From positions 29,683,166 to 29,747,165 of the forward strand of contig JAJEKV010000003.1 in the NCBI GenBank assembly GCA_021234155.1: DNA of 64,000 nt. The letters are read 5' to 3'. Positions 35,765 through 47,545 of the stretch are shown here, one piece after another (the first letter of the stretch is position 1; each line of letters opens with the position of its first letter). The position numbers and the translations under genes are program-made. The notes beneath the pieces are model-generated. The model did no database searches, had not been told where the DNA came from, and worked only from the letters and a program-made list of their open reading frames with translations. Origin of the DNA: Isoetes taiwanensis. Its lineage: Eukaryota; Streptophyta; Lycopodiopsida; Isoetales; Isoetaceae.

Positions 35765-38700
35765 CTATTTGTCTACTAAATATATTAAGGCTGCAGCATA
35801 TTTCTCACTTAAGGGATACTTTTCCTCAGTGGGATTCCATTGTTTTCCAGCAAATTTCACAACACGCTTTCCTTGCATCAACGCCAACCCTAATGCTTTT
35901 GCTGTTACTGTTATGTAAGCTTCAAATGGCTTATGATAATCAGGCTTCACCAAGGCTTTTGTCGAACTCAAACAGGTTAAGATTTGTTCAAAAGCCGCTT
36001 GACAAGTGCTATTCCACTCAACGAGCATTCCCTTGCTTTTACCTGTCGGTACTGCTCCTACTCTTGTCAATTTAGTGATAGGGGCTACCATATGAGAGAA
36101 GTTTGGCACATGGATCCGAAGAAAACTCAGCATGCCTACCAGCCTCTTCACTTCCTTGAGTGTCCTTGGTGGTGGCAAAGTTTTGATAATGTCTACTTTT
36201 TCTTGAGCTGCCTGCACCCCTGCTTTTGAGACTTTATGTCCCAGCAATATCCCTTCTTCCACATTAAAAATGCACTTCTTGGGATTTAAGCACACGCTAT
36301 ATTCCCTGCACAATCTCAACACGGTCTGCACAAAGCGTAAATGCTGCCCCCCGGGTGTTCCCAAGCAAAGATCGTCCAAGTAAACTCTCAACTTGTCCTT
36401 TGGCATTGAATCAAACACTCTGTCCATGGTTCTTTGAAAAACAGAAGGTGCATTCATCAATCCGAATGGCATTTTTACCATGGCAAACGTTCCCCAAGGT
36501 GTAATAAAGGATGTTTTTGATTGATCTTCTTCCCTGACTGCTATCTGATTGAATCCTGAGAAACCATCTAGGAATGAGTACCTGTCGTTTCCAGCAACTA
36601 CATAAAGCACCTCCTCTAGAAAAGGCAAAGGATAGAAATCCTTTTTGGTGGCCTTGTTTAGTTCCTGGTAATCTACACAGATTCTCAAACTCTTATTTTT
36701 CTTTCTCACTGGCACTATACACGACACCCAATCAGGATTTGCAATGTATCTGATCAAACCAACCTGCAACATTTTGTCAAGCTCCAATTTAATCAAAGGC
36801 TCCAAGGCTGGGTTAATCCTCCTAAGTCTTTGCGCTATTGGTTTGGCCCCTTCTTTTAGTTCTATAGTGAATTCCCCAACATGACTAGGTATTCCCTTTA
36901 ACTCAGAGTAGTCCCAAGCAAATGTATCCACGTACTCCTGAAAGGTATCAGTGTATTGTTGAAGAGCATCCTTTGAAGTTGTGATTCCCACACTCAAGGT
37001 TCTGATCTCATCATTCTTTATGATCTGCACGTCTCTCACGAGTTTCTCCTCGCTTGTGTCTATCACTAGGATGGGACACATCTGCTCCAGCTCGCCATCC
37101 TCCATATTTTCTTCGTCAATAGCTCCTATGCTCAGAAATTCAAACAAGGCTCTCTTACACAGCTGATCAGCCGCTTCATTCTCTCCTCTTGGCACATGCT
37201 GGATAGTCCATTTCTCAAAAGATTGCAGCAGATCTGTTGCCCTCTTATGGTACTGTATCATGTCTTCATGCTTCACCCTATACTCCCCAGTAACTTGCTT
37301 GCAGACTAACATAGAATCTCCGTGAATGGTCAAGTGCGTCACCTTCAAGTCCTTTGCTGCGGAAATCCCCATCAGCAAAGCTTCATACTCAGCAGCATTT
37401 GATGTAATGCCCGGTATTATTTTGCTACTCGTTTGGAGCACCCTGCCATGATCATCATTAAGGATTATCCCTGCTGCAGCCACTCTTGCTCTCTTGGACG
37501 CCCCACCATCAAACCACAAGCAGCCTTTAATCTCATCCAAACTCCCCTCATTCTCGTGCATTTGATCTGTTTTGGGTTTCTCTTTATCTAGCATGGCACA
37601 CTTCGCTAGATCTGTCGGCATGTTGTATTTTTTGTTTGCTTGTTCTGCCCCACTTTCAGTCATGGCTAGGTAATAAACTCCTTGGCCCTTTGATTCTAAT
37701 AATTCCTCCCATCCTATAAAATGTGAGCGCTCTTGTGCTTCTGATGCATGTCCTTCCGTTAGTATATTTACTCTCCTAGCCCCGTCAGAGATTGAGCATG
37801 TTCCGTCAGACCATATAGATCGAGCATCCACTGCTCTCATCCACCTTCTGCCCAATAGCAAATCATACAAATCTTCGCTGTCTCCATCAAATGACACAAC
37901 CACAAAATCCACATGGGCTGCTACACCTTCAGCTTTCACTTCGCAGTTTGAGACCACCCCTAAAGGTTTCACTTTGTTGTTGGTAAAAGATTTTAATACA
38001 CATTTTGACGTGGAATCAACCGTCAATCCCAATCTCTTCATCACGTGATAGGGCATGATGCTTAATCCAGAACCTCCATCGATCACTACGTTTTTTAGGC
38101 ATTTCCCTTTGACCTCTGCTATACATTTGAGAATCCCTGGATCTTCTTCCGCTCTAGGGAGAACCAACTGCATACTTTCCTGATTTTCTAAGCTTCCACT
38201 TTCACCCTGTGAAGCACGCAACATTTGCTGCCTATATGCAGGAGCAATCCTTAACAGCGTAGCCAAATCAACAGTAACTTTGGAGTTCTTGAGCAATGCT
38301 TCTAACTCATTATGACAAGAAGAAGATGTCTCCACTCGTTTAGGAGCAGGGGGAACTGCTGTATCTCTAGATTTTATAGCATGTAAAGGGCTTTTGTCTC
38401 TATTGGGCAAATCAGATGGCCGCCCGCTTCTGGTCTGAACAGCCATAATGTTCTCTTCTTCCTCAAACAAACTATCTATAAAATAAGATCCACTATGTTC
38501 AGCAACTTTTCCTTTAACCTTTTGAGCTTCCTGTTTGTCAAGATACTCTTTAATCCTGCATCTATCCTCCTTGTGACCTACCTCCTTACAGAATTCACAA
38601 ACTGGGCACTCTTTGCCGAAGTGGCCTCTCCTATTGCATTTGGGACACGGTCTCCACCAACACATGTTTTCTGTATGACCTACCCTATCACAATGTGCAC

Positions 38701-38910
38701 ATGGTTTGAGAGCAGCTTCACTGAGAGGTGCAGGGGCTGTTTGTGCAAGCATCTTTTCAGCTAGTTGTTTTGAGATTTCCATAAGACTCATCATGCTTGC
38801 TTTCAATCTGCTGGTTGCTCTGGCCACCTCATGCTTTATCTCATCCTCCAACTTGGTCTTCTTCCCTATAGCATAACAATGTTCTACTTCTCTCTCCGCA
38901 ATACATTCAT
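35765..38910 (-). pseudogene. Gypsy-1 gag C-terminus, protease, archaeal-type RNase H, reverse transcriptase
   Basis: One open frame of 1048 codons (residue numbers below count from the Met at 38995, whose first 28 codons are gypsy-2 LTR). Three CCHC zinc knuckles (C99-C112, C117-C130, C133-C146). Protease VVIDGGSG (Asp306). RNase H with FDGG Asp496, NAAEYE Glu536, GDS Asp560 and EAAD Asp610: a complete D-E-D-D set of the archaeal/plant type. Reverse transcriptase about 700-960 with SFLDGFSG (Asp810) and YLDD (872-875). The native RNase H start reads FEAYITVTAKALGLALMQ, lacking its first catalytic Asp. The frame ends at a TAG (35765-35767), after which coding similarity continues in the same frame. 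Having the extra RNase H between protease and RT is unusual. Confidence 0.9.
38906..38910. repeat. Target-site duplication of gypsy-2 (left)
   Basis: TTCAT, against TCCAT at 44978-44982: four of five bases match. Removing gypsy-2 and one copy restores the gypsy-1 gag frame exactly. Confidence 0.8.
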
Positions 38911-39384
38911 TGTTACAGTCCTTGGCTTCACCGGAGCTACAAGACGCATCAATCACACCTTCCTCCGCTACCCTCGGAATCCCTGATTCCCCCACGGTGT
39001 GTAGAGCCTTCCCAAGGCTCTGATAGATGCAAGCAATCAGAAAAAGGGTTTCAGATCAGTCTCCTGTGGCAAAACCGTGATCCAAGCCCCAAATCTGCAA
39101 GATCCTTTATAGTGCACCAAATGGGCAGTTTAATGGCTTATTGGAAAGCCAACAGGCCGAAATGGTGATTCGAATCACCTCCCAGCGCCCTAAGCCCTTC
39201 CAGGGCATGAATCGACTGCCCAAAGGGCAGATCCGTTGGCTGCCTGCGCTAAGGCCATGCCTCGAAGTCTTTTGGATGACCCATCCAATGGGTTGTTGCC
39301 AACTCATCTCTTTAAAGGGGTTTTTACTAGCATAGCTAATGTTTTATTTGTATTGCCCCTTCTTGCCCCATTATGTTCATAACA
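38911..39384 (-). repeat. Gypsy-2 3' LTR
   Basis: 474 bp, about 99% identical by eye to 44504-44977. Confidence 0.96.
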
Positions 39385-39401
39385 TACCTCCCCCTTTTAA
39401 A
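39385..39401 (-). other. Polypurine tract of gypsy-2
   Basis: Minus-strand TTTAAAAGGGGGAGGTA directly upstream of the 3' LTR. Confidence 0.88.
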
Positions 39402-39620
39402 TCCTTGGTCCCCAAGGATTGTGGGTGTATGTGCATTAGAAACCCTTTCCCTGGGTCACTCTGTGACCACGGTTTCTTTATCTAGTCCCTTCGGAAACCC
39501 GTTCCCGGGATCACCTTGTGACCATGGTTTCGTAGCTCATAGTTTTTGGACGTCCCTACTTGCTATCCCTGATGCAAGTCCTCAAATTTTACTAGGTAAC
39601 CATCCTCCTATTCGACCCTT

Positions 39621-40436
39621 CTAATCTTTTCGTGGCCTCCACGGGTTCTGGGTCAGATGAGGATTTTGCTGCACATACTCTTCACTCTCCCATGTGGCCT
39701 CGGAGAGTGATTGACCTCGCCACAAGATCAAGTATTCTGCAATATTTCTATTGCGCAGCTTCGAAATACGAGTGTCTAGAATCGCCTCAGGAGTTACCTC
39801 AGAGCTAAGGGCTAGGGGTATTGTCGCCGGAGCAATCACATTGTCCGTGGATAATATTGCTTTCTTGAGTTGGCTTACATGGAATACAGGATGCACTCCT
39901 ATTCCATCTGGGAGCTCCAACTCATATGCTGTCTCATTGATCCTTCTTAATACTTTGAAGGGTCCAAAGATATCGAAGCGTCAATTTGGGAATCTTTCCC
40001 TTGACTAGTGGCTTCAAGGTCCCAACCTTGAGTGCCGAGGGTAGACTATTAAGTAAGAAGGCATACTCACCTTCCTTGAAGGTTACCTCCCCACGATGTT
40101 TGTTGGCATTCATTACGGCTCGATCTTGAGCCTTCCTTAGGTTGCCCTACACCGATCTGATTATGGTTTGCATATCTTCCAACATATGGATAGCCGCATC
40201 AGTTTTCAAGGCTTGGTTAGTCCCATTATATGACCTTGGGTTTCTACCGTCATTGCCATAAAGGGGCTCATTTTGGTTCTCTGTATGGTATGCATTGTTG
40301 TGTTTAACTCCACAAAGGGCAAATACTCCTCCCACTTGGACTGTTTTCAAACACAAAACTTCTTAACATATCCTCCAGGATCATGTTAATTCGTTCGGTT
40401 TGTCCATCAGTTTGAGGGTGGTTTCCACTACTCATA
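39621..40436 (-). pseudogene. Gypsy-2 pol C-terminal part: integrase end and chromodomain
   Basis: After a frameshift near 40437-40480 the integrase continues ([10 protein letters not shown], then NHPQTDGQTERIN with the catalytic Glu). Frame changes follow around 40300 and 40147. The last open segment (39621-39920) has VHPVFHVSQLKKA and a chromodomain-like EYLILWRGQSLSEATWESEE. Chromodomains guide integration of chromoviruses to particular chromatin. At least three frame lesions make it non-functional as read. Confidence 0.9.
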
Positions 40437-43400
40437 CTAAGGCTTACTCCCAGCCCTTTCATGAAATCCTTCCAAAAGTGCCACAATGAATTTAGAGTCT
40501 CGATCGCTCACAATTCTTAGGTGGCAGACCAAACATAAATAGGGTACACAACCCGTAGGTACTCTTTGGCCACATCCGTCCGGTAGCATCACCCGTAATG
40601 CTAAGAACTTTGCATACTTTGTCAAACAATCGACCATCACTAGCACTTGGGTGTGTTGTCGATTGGAACGTGGGAGTGCAACTATGAAATCCATACTTAT
40701 GCATTCCCACCTTTCCAAAGGTATGGGCAACGGTTGTAATAATCCTGGCATTTTGCCATGATCCGTTTTTACCGCTTGACATACCGGGCACTGTGATACA
40801 TAAGACTTTACGTCTTGTTTCATACCAGGCCAAAAGAATTGTCTTTTAATCAATTCATATGTCTTCCACTCCCCCCCGTGCCCTGCTTGCGGGGTATTAT
40901 GGAATTCATAGAGAATCTCCTTCCTAAGATTCTCTACTAAGGGAACATAAATGCGTCCCTTATAGAACCATAAACCATCATTTTGCGTCCAGAGAGAACC
41001 TTCTCTTTTGGTTAGATCTTGATCCTTCTCATACAAATCCCTGATTTGTTGGAAGCGATCCCATTCTAGAGATGCCATCCCATTAATGTATTTTATTCTG
41101 GAAAGTGCATCTGCAACTGGGTTATCTTTCCCAGGGGTGTGTCGAATTTCAAAGTGAAACTCATGTAGGAAATCTAACCATCGCGCTTGTCTGGGACTTA
41201 TTTCTGCTTGACTTTGCAGAAGTTTCAATGGTTTATGATCAGTGAACACAATAAACTTGCGTGGCTCTTTATTGGTCCCTGACCTTAAGTAATGCCGCCA
41301 AGTTTTTAAGGCATGAACTATGGCCAACAACTCTTGTTCATATGTGGCATAGTTCTTCTCTGCCGAGTTTAATTTGCGACTCTCATAAGCCACAACATGC
41401 CCTTGTTGCATTAGAACTGCTCCCAGAGCTTGTCCACATGCATCTGTGTAAACTTCAAAGGGCAAATTTAAATCCGGAATTTGTAGGATTGGTTCACTTG
41501 AAAGTAAACCCTTGATTCGTTCAAAGGCTATCTTTTGTTCCTTTCCCCATACAAAGGGTTGACCTTTCTTAAGTAGGTCTGTAAGGGGGGCAGCCACCTT
41601 TGAAAACTTTGGAATGAATTTCCTATAATAAGTGGCTAAACCTAGAAAACTCCTTACATCCGGAACATCTATAAGTTCTGGCCATTCTCTTATGGCTCGC
41701 ACTTTGTCTGGATCCGGGGCTAAGCCCTTCTCTGAGACTATATGTCCGAGATATGCTACTTCCTGTTTTAGGAATTCACATTTGGAGATTTTGGCATAAA
41801 GTTTATGCTCCCTGAGCATCCTCAATACCTTTTCCACGTGTTCCAAATGCTCCTCCTTACTCCTTGAGTAAATCAGGATATCATCCAGGAATATTTGGAT
41901 AAATTTGTCTAAATACCCTTGAAAGACAGTATTCATCAGCCGCATAAACGTGGCTGGGGCATTTGTTAATCCAAAGGGCATGACCACAAATTCAAAATGC
42001 CCTTGGTTGGTCCGAAAGGCCGTTTTGGGTTCATCCCCTTCCCTAATGCTAATTTGATGATATCCACTTCTCAGATCGATCTTGGAGAAATATTTTGCTC
42101 CCACTAATCGATCCATGATATCATCAATTCTAGGCATGGGGTAGCGATCTTTAATAGTGGCTTTATTCAAAGCCCTATAATCGATGCACATGCGCATGTT
42201 TCCATCCTTTTTCTTTACAAGGATAACAGGCGCCCCAAATGGTGACTTGCTAGGCCTTATGAAACCTTTTTGGAGCAATTCTTGAATTTGTCTTTTGACT
42301 TCTTCTTGCTCCAGGGGGCTAAGTCTATATGGCGCCCTGGCCACTGGCTTAGTCCCTGGTTCTAAGTCTATCTCGTGCGAGATTTCTCTTAATGGTACTC
42401 CTTCCGGGAGTTCTTCCGGGAACACATCCCTATATTCATTAAGCAAACTCTCAAGCTTGTCATCCTTATCCATAGCATTCATTTGTTTTGAATCAATGGG
42501 AGAGTCAAGAACGTAAACAAGATATTTTTCATTGATATTGGAACGGAAACAACGTTTGGCTTGCATAGCCGTTATTAACTTGGGGGAAGCTACATAAGGA
42601 GTACCCTGAAGGGTAATTTCCTTCCCTCCTTTAGAAATAACTAACAAGTGTTTTTTCCAATCAATAGGAGGATTGACCATTTGAAGCCATTTGATACCCA
42701 ATACCACATCAAATCTGGTCAGTTTTGCTAAGTCAAAACTCATTGTTTCCTCATAATCCCCAATGATCAAGTGCACACCAGCCACCCCGTGGCTCCAATG
42801 CTGAACCTGCTTCCCAGCTTCAGTCTCAATTTCGTATGGTGCCACTTGAACCAATTCCATGTTTAGTTCTTGTGCTAAGTCTGCAGAAATGAAATTGTCA
42901 GTACTCCCAGAGTCAACAAGAACAATAACATTTCTATTATTTATTTTTCCAAGTAAACGGATAACTTGCCCGGCAAAGTTATCTTCCTTACTTACCGAAC
43001 TGGGCTCCCCCCGAGCTATGGCGGAGAGTTGCTTGGTTCCTCCTTCAACCTGCTTGGTTGTAGCGGCCATCGCTTTCTTGTCCTTATGAGGTTTTGGGCA
43101 ATCCCTTGCCATATGCCCTCTTGCACCACAATTATAGCAAGAAAATGGCTTAGTGGGCTTCTTCCCTGAAGAGGCATCCCCTTTGCCTTTATCATTGCTT
43201 GGAGGGTTCACTTGGGCTACTCTAGCCCTTTTATTCAACCCTCCTTGCTTATTTTCAAGTTTTCTTTGCTTCCATTCTTGGAAGCGACGAGCTTTCTTGC
43301 TCTCTTCCTCCCCCTCCTCCCTTGGGGAGCTTGCCAAAGTGCGTACTAGGGACACGGCAGACTCAAAATCCCCTGGATTTACCTGCCTAATGTGTGCCCT

Positions 43401-43607
43401 AAGGCTACGATCTTTAAGCCCATCTTCAAAATAGCTAACTTGCATCCGTGCTGGCATGTCCTTGATCCTTGCAAATACACCTCTCAATGTGTTGATGTAT
43501 TGCTGTAAGGTGCCTGTTTGTCGGATGCTTTTAAGCTGGATCAACGCATGATGTTCATCATGGTGAGGGGCATATTCTTGCTTGAAGAATTTGCAAAGTC
43601 GGCCCAA
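40437..43607 (-). CDS. Gypsy-2 gag-pol: zinc knuckle, protease, RT, RNase H, integrase
   Basis: A 1056-codon open frame. Gag end with CCHC knuckle [14 protein letters not shown] (157-170). Protease [11 protein letters not shown] (Asp232). RT with [12 protein letters not shown] (Asp511) and FLDD (573-576). RNase H with [11 protein letters not shown] (Asp722), FTDH (Asp790) and VADALSR (Asp833). Integrase zinc residues His903, His910, Cys940, Cys943, then MDFIVALP (Asp973) and SDRDSKF (Asp1035). All RT and RNase H catalytic residues visible here are intact. The frame breaks before the integrase Glu. The first residues overlap the end of the gag frame (43541-44473) in another frame, so a one-base shift near 43600 splits what should be one gag-pol frame. 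Confidence 0.93.
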   Translation of the reverse strand: MGRLCKFFKQEYAPHHDEHHALIQLKSIRQTGTLQQYINTLRGVFARIKDMPARMQVSYFEDGLKDRSLRAHIRQVNPGDFESAVSLVRTLASSPREEGEEESKKARRFQEWKQRKLENKQGGLNKRARVAQVNPPSNDKGKGDASSGKKPTKPFSCYNCGARGHMARDCPKPHKDKKAMAATTKQVEGGTKQLSAIARGEPSSVSKEDNFAGQVIRLLGKINNRNVIVLVDSGSTDNFISADLAQELNMELVQVAPYEIETEAGKQVQHWSHGVAGVHLIIGDYEETMSFDLAKLTRFDVVLGIKWLQMVNPPIDWKKHLLVISKGGKEITLQGTPYVASPKLITAMQAKRCFRSNINEKYLVYVLDSPIDSKQMNAMDKDDKLESLLNEYRDVFPEELPEGVPLREISHEIDLEPGTKPVARAPYRLSPLEQEEVKRQIQELLQKGFIRPSKSPFGAPVILVKKKDGNMRMCIDYRALNKATIKDRYPMPRIDDIMDRLVGAKYFSKIDLRSGYHQISIREGDEPKTAFRTNQGHFEFVVMPFGLTNAPATFMRLMNTVFQGYLDKFIQIFLDDILIYSRSKEEHLEHVEKVLRMLREHKLYAKISKCEFLKQEVAYLGHIVSEKGLAPDPDKVRAIREWPELIDVPDVRSFLGLATYYRKFIPKFSKVAAPLTDLLKKGQPFVWGKEQKIAFERIKGLLSSEPILQIPDLNLPFEVYTDACGQALGAVLMQQGHVVAYESRKLNSAEKNYATYEQELLAIVHALKTWRHYLRSGTNKEPRKFIVFTDHKPLKLLQSQAEISPRQARWLDFLHEFHFEIRHTPGKDNPVADALSRIKYINGMASLEWDRFQQIRDLYEKDQDLTKREGSLWTQNDGLWFYKGRIYVPLVENLRKEILYEFHNTPQAGHGGEWKTYELIKRQFFWPGMKQDVKSYVSQCPVCQAVKTDHGKMPGLLQPLPIPLERWECISMDFIVALPRSNRQHTQVLVMVDCLTKYAKFLALRVMLPDGCGQRVPTGCVPYLCLVCHLRIVSDRDSKFIVALLEGFHERAGSKP

Positions 43608-44473
43608 CTATTTATCTCTACTCCTCTCCCCATGAGGATCTCCCACCAAGAAGCAGCAGCCCCTCGCAACTGGAGGGCAGCATGCAGCACCCTGGCTGCA
43701 TCTCCCTTCTTAGTGGCTCGGAAATAAGTTTCCAACCAGTTAAGCCATTGAATGGCTTGTTCTGCTGACTCAGTGCCACAGAATTCAGGATGATCTCTTT
43801 TTTCTAGCCCCTTAACCTCCTCAAGAGACAAGGCTGCTAGAACTTCTACTCCCTCAGTGGGATCATCCATTGTTCTAGTTCTAGCTCCTTGAGCTTGGCT
43901 AGTTTGGTTTGCAACCATAGCTGGGTTTACATGAGAGGGGTTTGCTTGGGTTGAGACCCTTCCCCGGGCTCCCTGAGCCTGGTTAACTCGGGCTCCCTGA
44001 GCCTGGTTAGGTCCTCCATTGGCATTGGTGCCCCCTGGGCCCCTTGCCAATAATCGGGCTATGGTGTCGAACAATTTCTTCTCTCTTTCTGCTGCATCAT
44101 TAGCTTGCTTGGTTAACTGAAGTTGCAAACTCTTGAGCAAATGGTTAGTATGTGCTTGCTCAATCTTTGTTTCTGCAACCTGCCCCATTAATTCACGGAT
44201 TCTTGCTTTGGCATAATCCAATTCCCCTTGAAAGTTAAAGGGATCGGGATCTTCCAATCCTTCCGGTGTGAATGGGGATTCATGGGCTGCCAACTCTTCT
44301 TCCTGAACATGGTTTTGCTGATTATTCAAATCTTCCTGACGAAATTTAGAGGTGAGCTCATCCAATTCCCTCGCCTCTTCTTCCGTAGGAGCAAGCTCAT
44401 CAAGAAGGTCTTCTCCTTCTTCTGGAATAAGGGAAGCCAGGCCCATGAGAGGATCTGCTGCCATGTTTTCCAT
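43541..44473 (-). CDS. Gypsy-2 gag, N-terminal part
   Basis: The first Met after the primer site is at 44473 ([10 protein letters not shown]). The frame upstream runs into the LTR, so this Met is preferred. It encodes an acidic N-terminus, a coiled-coil-like stretch, repeats of NQAQGAR (three times) and the retrotrans_gag core ([20 protein letters not shown], then AASWWEIL). Gag forms the virus-like particle. The frame ends early because of a shift near 43600; the gag core continues in the frame of the pol segment ([20 protein letters not shown]). Confidence 0.9.
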   Translation of the reverse strand: MENMAADPLMGLASLIPEEGEDLLDELAPTEEEARELDELTSKFRQEDLNNQQNHVQEEELAAHESPFTPEGLEDPDPFNFQGELDYAKARIRELMGQVAETKIEQAHTNHLLKSLQLQLTKQANDAAEREKKLFDTIARLLARGPGGTNANGGPNQAQGARVNQAQGARGRVSTQANPSHVNPAMVANQTSQAQGARTRTMDDPTEGVEVLAALSLEEVKGLEKRDHPEFCGTESAEQAIQWLNWLETYFRATKKGDAARVLHAALQLRGAAASWWEILMGRGVEINSWADFANSSSKNMPLTMMNIMR

Positions 44474-44490
44474 ATCAGCCCCAAACTCAG

Positions 44491-44502
44491 GCTCTGATAC
44501 CA
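44491..44502 (-). other. Primer-binding site of gypsy-2, tRNA-iMet
   Basis: Minus-strand TGGTATCAGAGC, one base from the 5' LTR. Confidence 0.93.
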
Positions 44503-44503
44503 A

Positions 44504-44977
44504 TGTTACAGTCCTTGGCTTCACCGGAGCCACAAGACGCATCAATCACACCTTCCTCCGCTACCCTCGGAATCCCTGATTCCCCCATGGTGTGTAGAGC
44601 CTTCCCAAGGCTCTGATAGATGCAAGCAATCAGAAAAAGGGTTTCAGATCAGTCTCCTGTGGCAAAACCGTGATCCAAGCCCCAAATCTGCAAGATCCTT
44701 TATAGTGCACCAAATGGGCAGTTTAATGGCTTATTGGAAAGCCAACAGGCCGAAATGGTGATTCGAATCACCTCCCAGCTCCCTAAGCCCTTCCAGGGCA
44801 TGAATCGACTGCCCAAAGGGCAGATCCGTTGGCTGCCTGCGCTAAGGCCATGCCTCGAAGTCTTTTGGATGACCCATCCAATGGGTTGTTGCCAACTCAT
44901 CTCTTTAAAGGGGTTTTTATTAGCATAGCTAATGTTTTATTTGTATTGCCCCTTCTTGCCCCATTATGTTCATAACA
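44504..44977 (-). repeat. Gypsy-2 5' LTR
   Basis: 474 bp with TG...CA ends, directly followed by TCCAT at 44978-44982. Confidence 0.96.
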
Positions 44978-45622
44978 TCCATCCCCTTCCTCCTCTATTG
45001 CGTATAGCACACGTGCCACATCTATTGCCTTAGTGAAGGCTGCATGTATGGAATTCAACCCACCCAAAGCCTGGACTTTGCTCATCTTTTTATGCAACTT
45101 AGGCTGTGGTTTTAGACCATTCACAAAAGCATGTATCATATGAAAATTAGGCGTCTCAACATCATGCTGTTTACACTTCAGGAGATAGAGGTTAAACCTC
45201 TCTACATAAGAATGAATATTCTCACCTTTTCTGATCTGCATAGTGTGTAGCTCCTGCAATAAACCTCCTTGAGTGATGCCACCTCCGAACCTATCGAAGA
45301 AGGATTGCTGCAAGCTTTCCCAATCTGTCACTCCTATGCTCTCTTGGTATAGCAACCAAGATTTGGCCTCTCTTTTCAAAGCTAGCTTAAGCATTTGTTG
45401 TTTAGTACCTTTCTTTTTTCCATATTCTTCGTAATAATCTTCCAGTTGCTGCCAGAACTCTTGAGGATTTCCTACTCCATCAAATGTCGGTACAGGCACT
45501 GGCATAGTAACTTCAATCTGATAGGGAACAACGGTATTTATTTGAGTGACCGTTGTCTCCTCCATGATGCTGGCAGTCCCTGCTTCTTGTTTGTCATCTA
45601 TCTGAACTTTTTTGGGAGGCAT
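44978..45622 (-). CDS. Gypsy-1 gag, N-terminal part
   Basis: Starts MPPKKVQIDDKQEAGT at 45622, the first Met after the primer site that opens the long frame. It contains the retrotrans_gag core (VPTFDGVGNPQEFWQQLEDY, then LKLALKREAKSWLL) and QIRKGENIHSYVERFNLYLL. The frame runs into the gypsy-2 LTR at 44977. When gypsy-2 and one target copy are removed, it joins in frame to the sequence at 38905 and downstream (CIAEREVEH and the zinc knuckles). Confidence 0.92.
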
Positions 45623-45652
45623 ATTGTATGCCAAAATAAGAGATCCCGAAAG

Positions 45653-45670
45653 ATCTCGGTAGGACCTCCA
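45653..45670 (-). other. Primer-binding site of gypsy-1, fits tRNA-Gln
   Basis: The plus strand reads ATCTCGGTAGGACCTCCA, which looks like a tRNA 3' end with CCA. It fits the T-arm and acceptor end of plant tRNA-Gln as I recall it. It lies four bases inside the 5' LTR of the minus-strand element. Confidence 0.7.
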
Positions 45671-45674
45671 AAGA

Positions 45675-47155
45675 TGTTGCACTCAGAAGTGTGGACCTCA
45701 GTGCAACACCCAAACTAGCAAATGGCCTTTTGATTGAATTCTTCTCTTTTCAAGTATTAAGCTGAGGTGTATGCAGTCTGGAACTCCAACACAAACAAGA
45801 TAGCTCAAATTCGTCTCTTTTCAAGTATCAAGCTGAGGTGTATGCAGTAGTTAGCTCTCGCTAATATTTTAAGCCAACAACAAGCTCACAGGATACGTTC
45901 TCTCTAGCAAAATCAATTTGCATTCACATTCAATTTTCCAAACAAACTTATTGCATAACTATGAAGTTCCAACAAGCTCACATGATACGTTCTCTCTAGC
46001 AAAATCAATTTGCATTCACATTCAATTTTCCAAACAAACTTATTGCATAACTATGAAGTTCACTTCGTTTCTCAAAAATCTAAGCATTCATATCACCACA
46101 ACTCTCTATTTGCTCAAGAAAGCATTGCCCAAACAAAATTGTCGATTAGTTTTCAAAAATGTCAAATATTCTCAATCTCTTAATGTTTAAACATTCCAAA
46201 TCTTCACGAATTTCTAATAACTGTTCTTCTTCATATTTCTTATCAAATCGAGTTCACCAATAGCAAAAGAAACTCGCCTCAAGCTGCCGGGAACCACCAT
46301 TTTTCTGCCGCCTCTGCTTCAAATATCCTCCCCCTCCGTTTCCAATCGGTCCGGCACTTCTTCAGCATTCGGTTAATGTGAAATAGAAAGTTTCTACTTC
46401 GAATTCCTGATGCGCGCGAGATCCAGAACAAGACATTTACTGTAGCAATGAGACATTCGTTTAGCTAGATATCCTTAATTTTATTTTCTATTTCAATGGT
46501 CGTTTTACCATAGTAACCATAAGACCATAAGACCATTGAAAATGATAACTTCCTTCTCAACTTCGAGTCTTCTCCAACAACAGACCTTGCAGGTTCAAAC
46601 TGTAAATAACTCAGATATATCTGTAGGGCAACAATAAGGCTGGCATCATGAATGCATGAATATCACAACTGCGTTTTCTTCACTGTAGATGTAACGAACT
46701 TGATGTGTCATGATATCAACTTGATGAATGAAATTTGCTCACTTTAACCAACTGACCATGCAATCATCTTCTTTCATTTATTTTAACCTGATAACGCAGA
46801 TCCTGTTAAAGGGATGATGTAAACATTGTCCCTCCTGATGTAAGCAAGTTACATATTTTCTCAAGTCCAAAACCTGTTTTCTCAAATCCAAATAATTAAA
46901 CCACGCACCTAGCTACAGTAACTCTGTCACCTGCCTGCACCTTGCTATGTGAACCTTCTCATTTTCTTGACTGCTATTAAGATTCTGCACCATGATAACT
47001 CCTTCATGGCCAAGGTGTGTTCATAAACACACCAGGCCCTCTTGCAAACTCATGGCTCTGCTCCCAATTAACTCTAGAAAATGACTTACCTGCAAAAACA
47101 CACAACATATTAGATTAAAAAGGACTTCTGCTCAAATGTTGCACAGAGTGCAACA
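45675..47155 (-). repeat. Gypsy-1 5' LTR
   Basis: 1481 bp, TGTTGCAC...GTGCAACA on plus. It contains a 92-bp tandem duplication (45878-45969 and 45970-46061, starting CAACAAGCTCACA) that the other LTR lacks, and about 14 extra bases near 46255. Confidence 0.94.
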
Positions 47156-47545
47156 GCCTCAAACTCTTTACGGCAGATTTTTGGTGCCAAGGTGTGAAAC
47201 TTTTCCTAAATTCCCTCCATATTTGTCTAATCAAAATTGATTCAGGTTTCCGTCTTTGTTGTATATGGAGCTGCATTACGACCCATTGATTTGATCTTAT
47301 CACAGAGGATCATCTACTTGGCTACAGAATTGGCCCTCAGATCTTTCCCTCCTCCAGGTTAGATCTTCCCCCCCTCCAAAGTTTGAAATTCTTAGGCTAG
47401 GTTTATAAAGCCAGAATTGCTCATGATTTTCATAATCGTGTGTTCTATCTCTTCACTCTTCTTCTGTTTCTGCCAGTTTGCTTCTAATTCTATGGGGTAA
47501 GTTGTTCTACTTACTTGTTTTTGAACTCTTACTTGCACAACCAAG
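47156..47545 (+). mobile_element. E1 body resuming after gypsy-1: transposase leader
   Basis: Starts with the second GCCTC copy and continues with sequence matching E2 at about 54123-54520 in inverted orientation. It holds the untranslated leader before the transposase ATG at 47546. A run TTGTTTTTGAACTCTTACTTGCACAACCAAG precedes the start (positions 47514-47544). Confidence 0.8.

Larger units (their letters stand above)
38911..44977 (-). mobile_element. Gypsy-2: chromovirus LTR retrotransposon inserted in gypsy-1 gag
   Basis: 474-bp LTRs (38911-39384 and 44504-44977, TGTTAC...ATAACA on plus) differing at about four positions by eye. On the minus strand the tRNA-iMet primer site lies next to the right LTR and a polypurine tract next to the left one. 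Gag, protease, RT, RNase H, integrase and chromodomain are present in the usual chromovirus order with only a few frameshifts. It is the best-preserved element in the window. Confidence 0.95.
17518..47155 (-). mobile_element. Gypsy-1: Ty3/gypsy element with an extra RNase H (Tat-like), minus strand
   Basis: LTRs of 1395 bp (17518-18912) and 1481 bp (45675-47155) with a perfect GCCTC duplication at 17513-17517 and 47156-47160. The primer site next to the right-hand LTR fits tRNA-Gln. Gag starts at 45622, is interrupted by gypsy-2 at 44977/38911, and continues in frame through zinc knuckles, protease, an archaeal-type RNase H, reverse transcriptase, a degenerate native RNase H and integrase to 34217. 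The 18947-34203 element is inserted between the pol stop and the 3' LTR. LTR divergence by eye is about a dozen substitutions plus a few indels. Confidence 0.92.
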
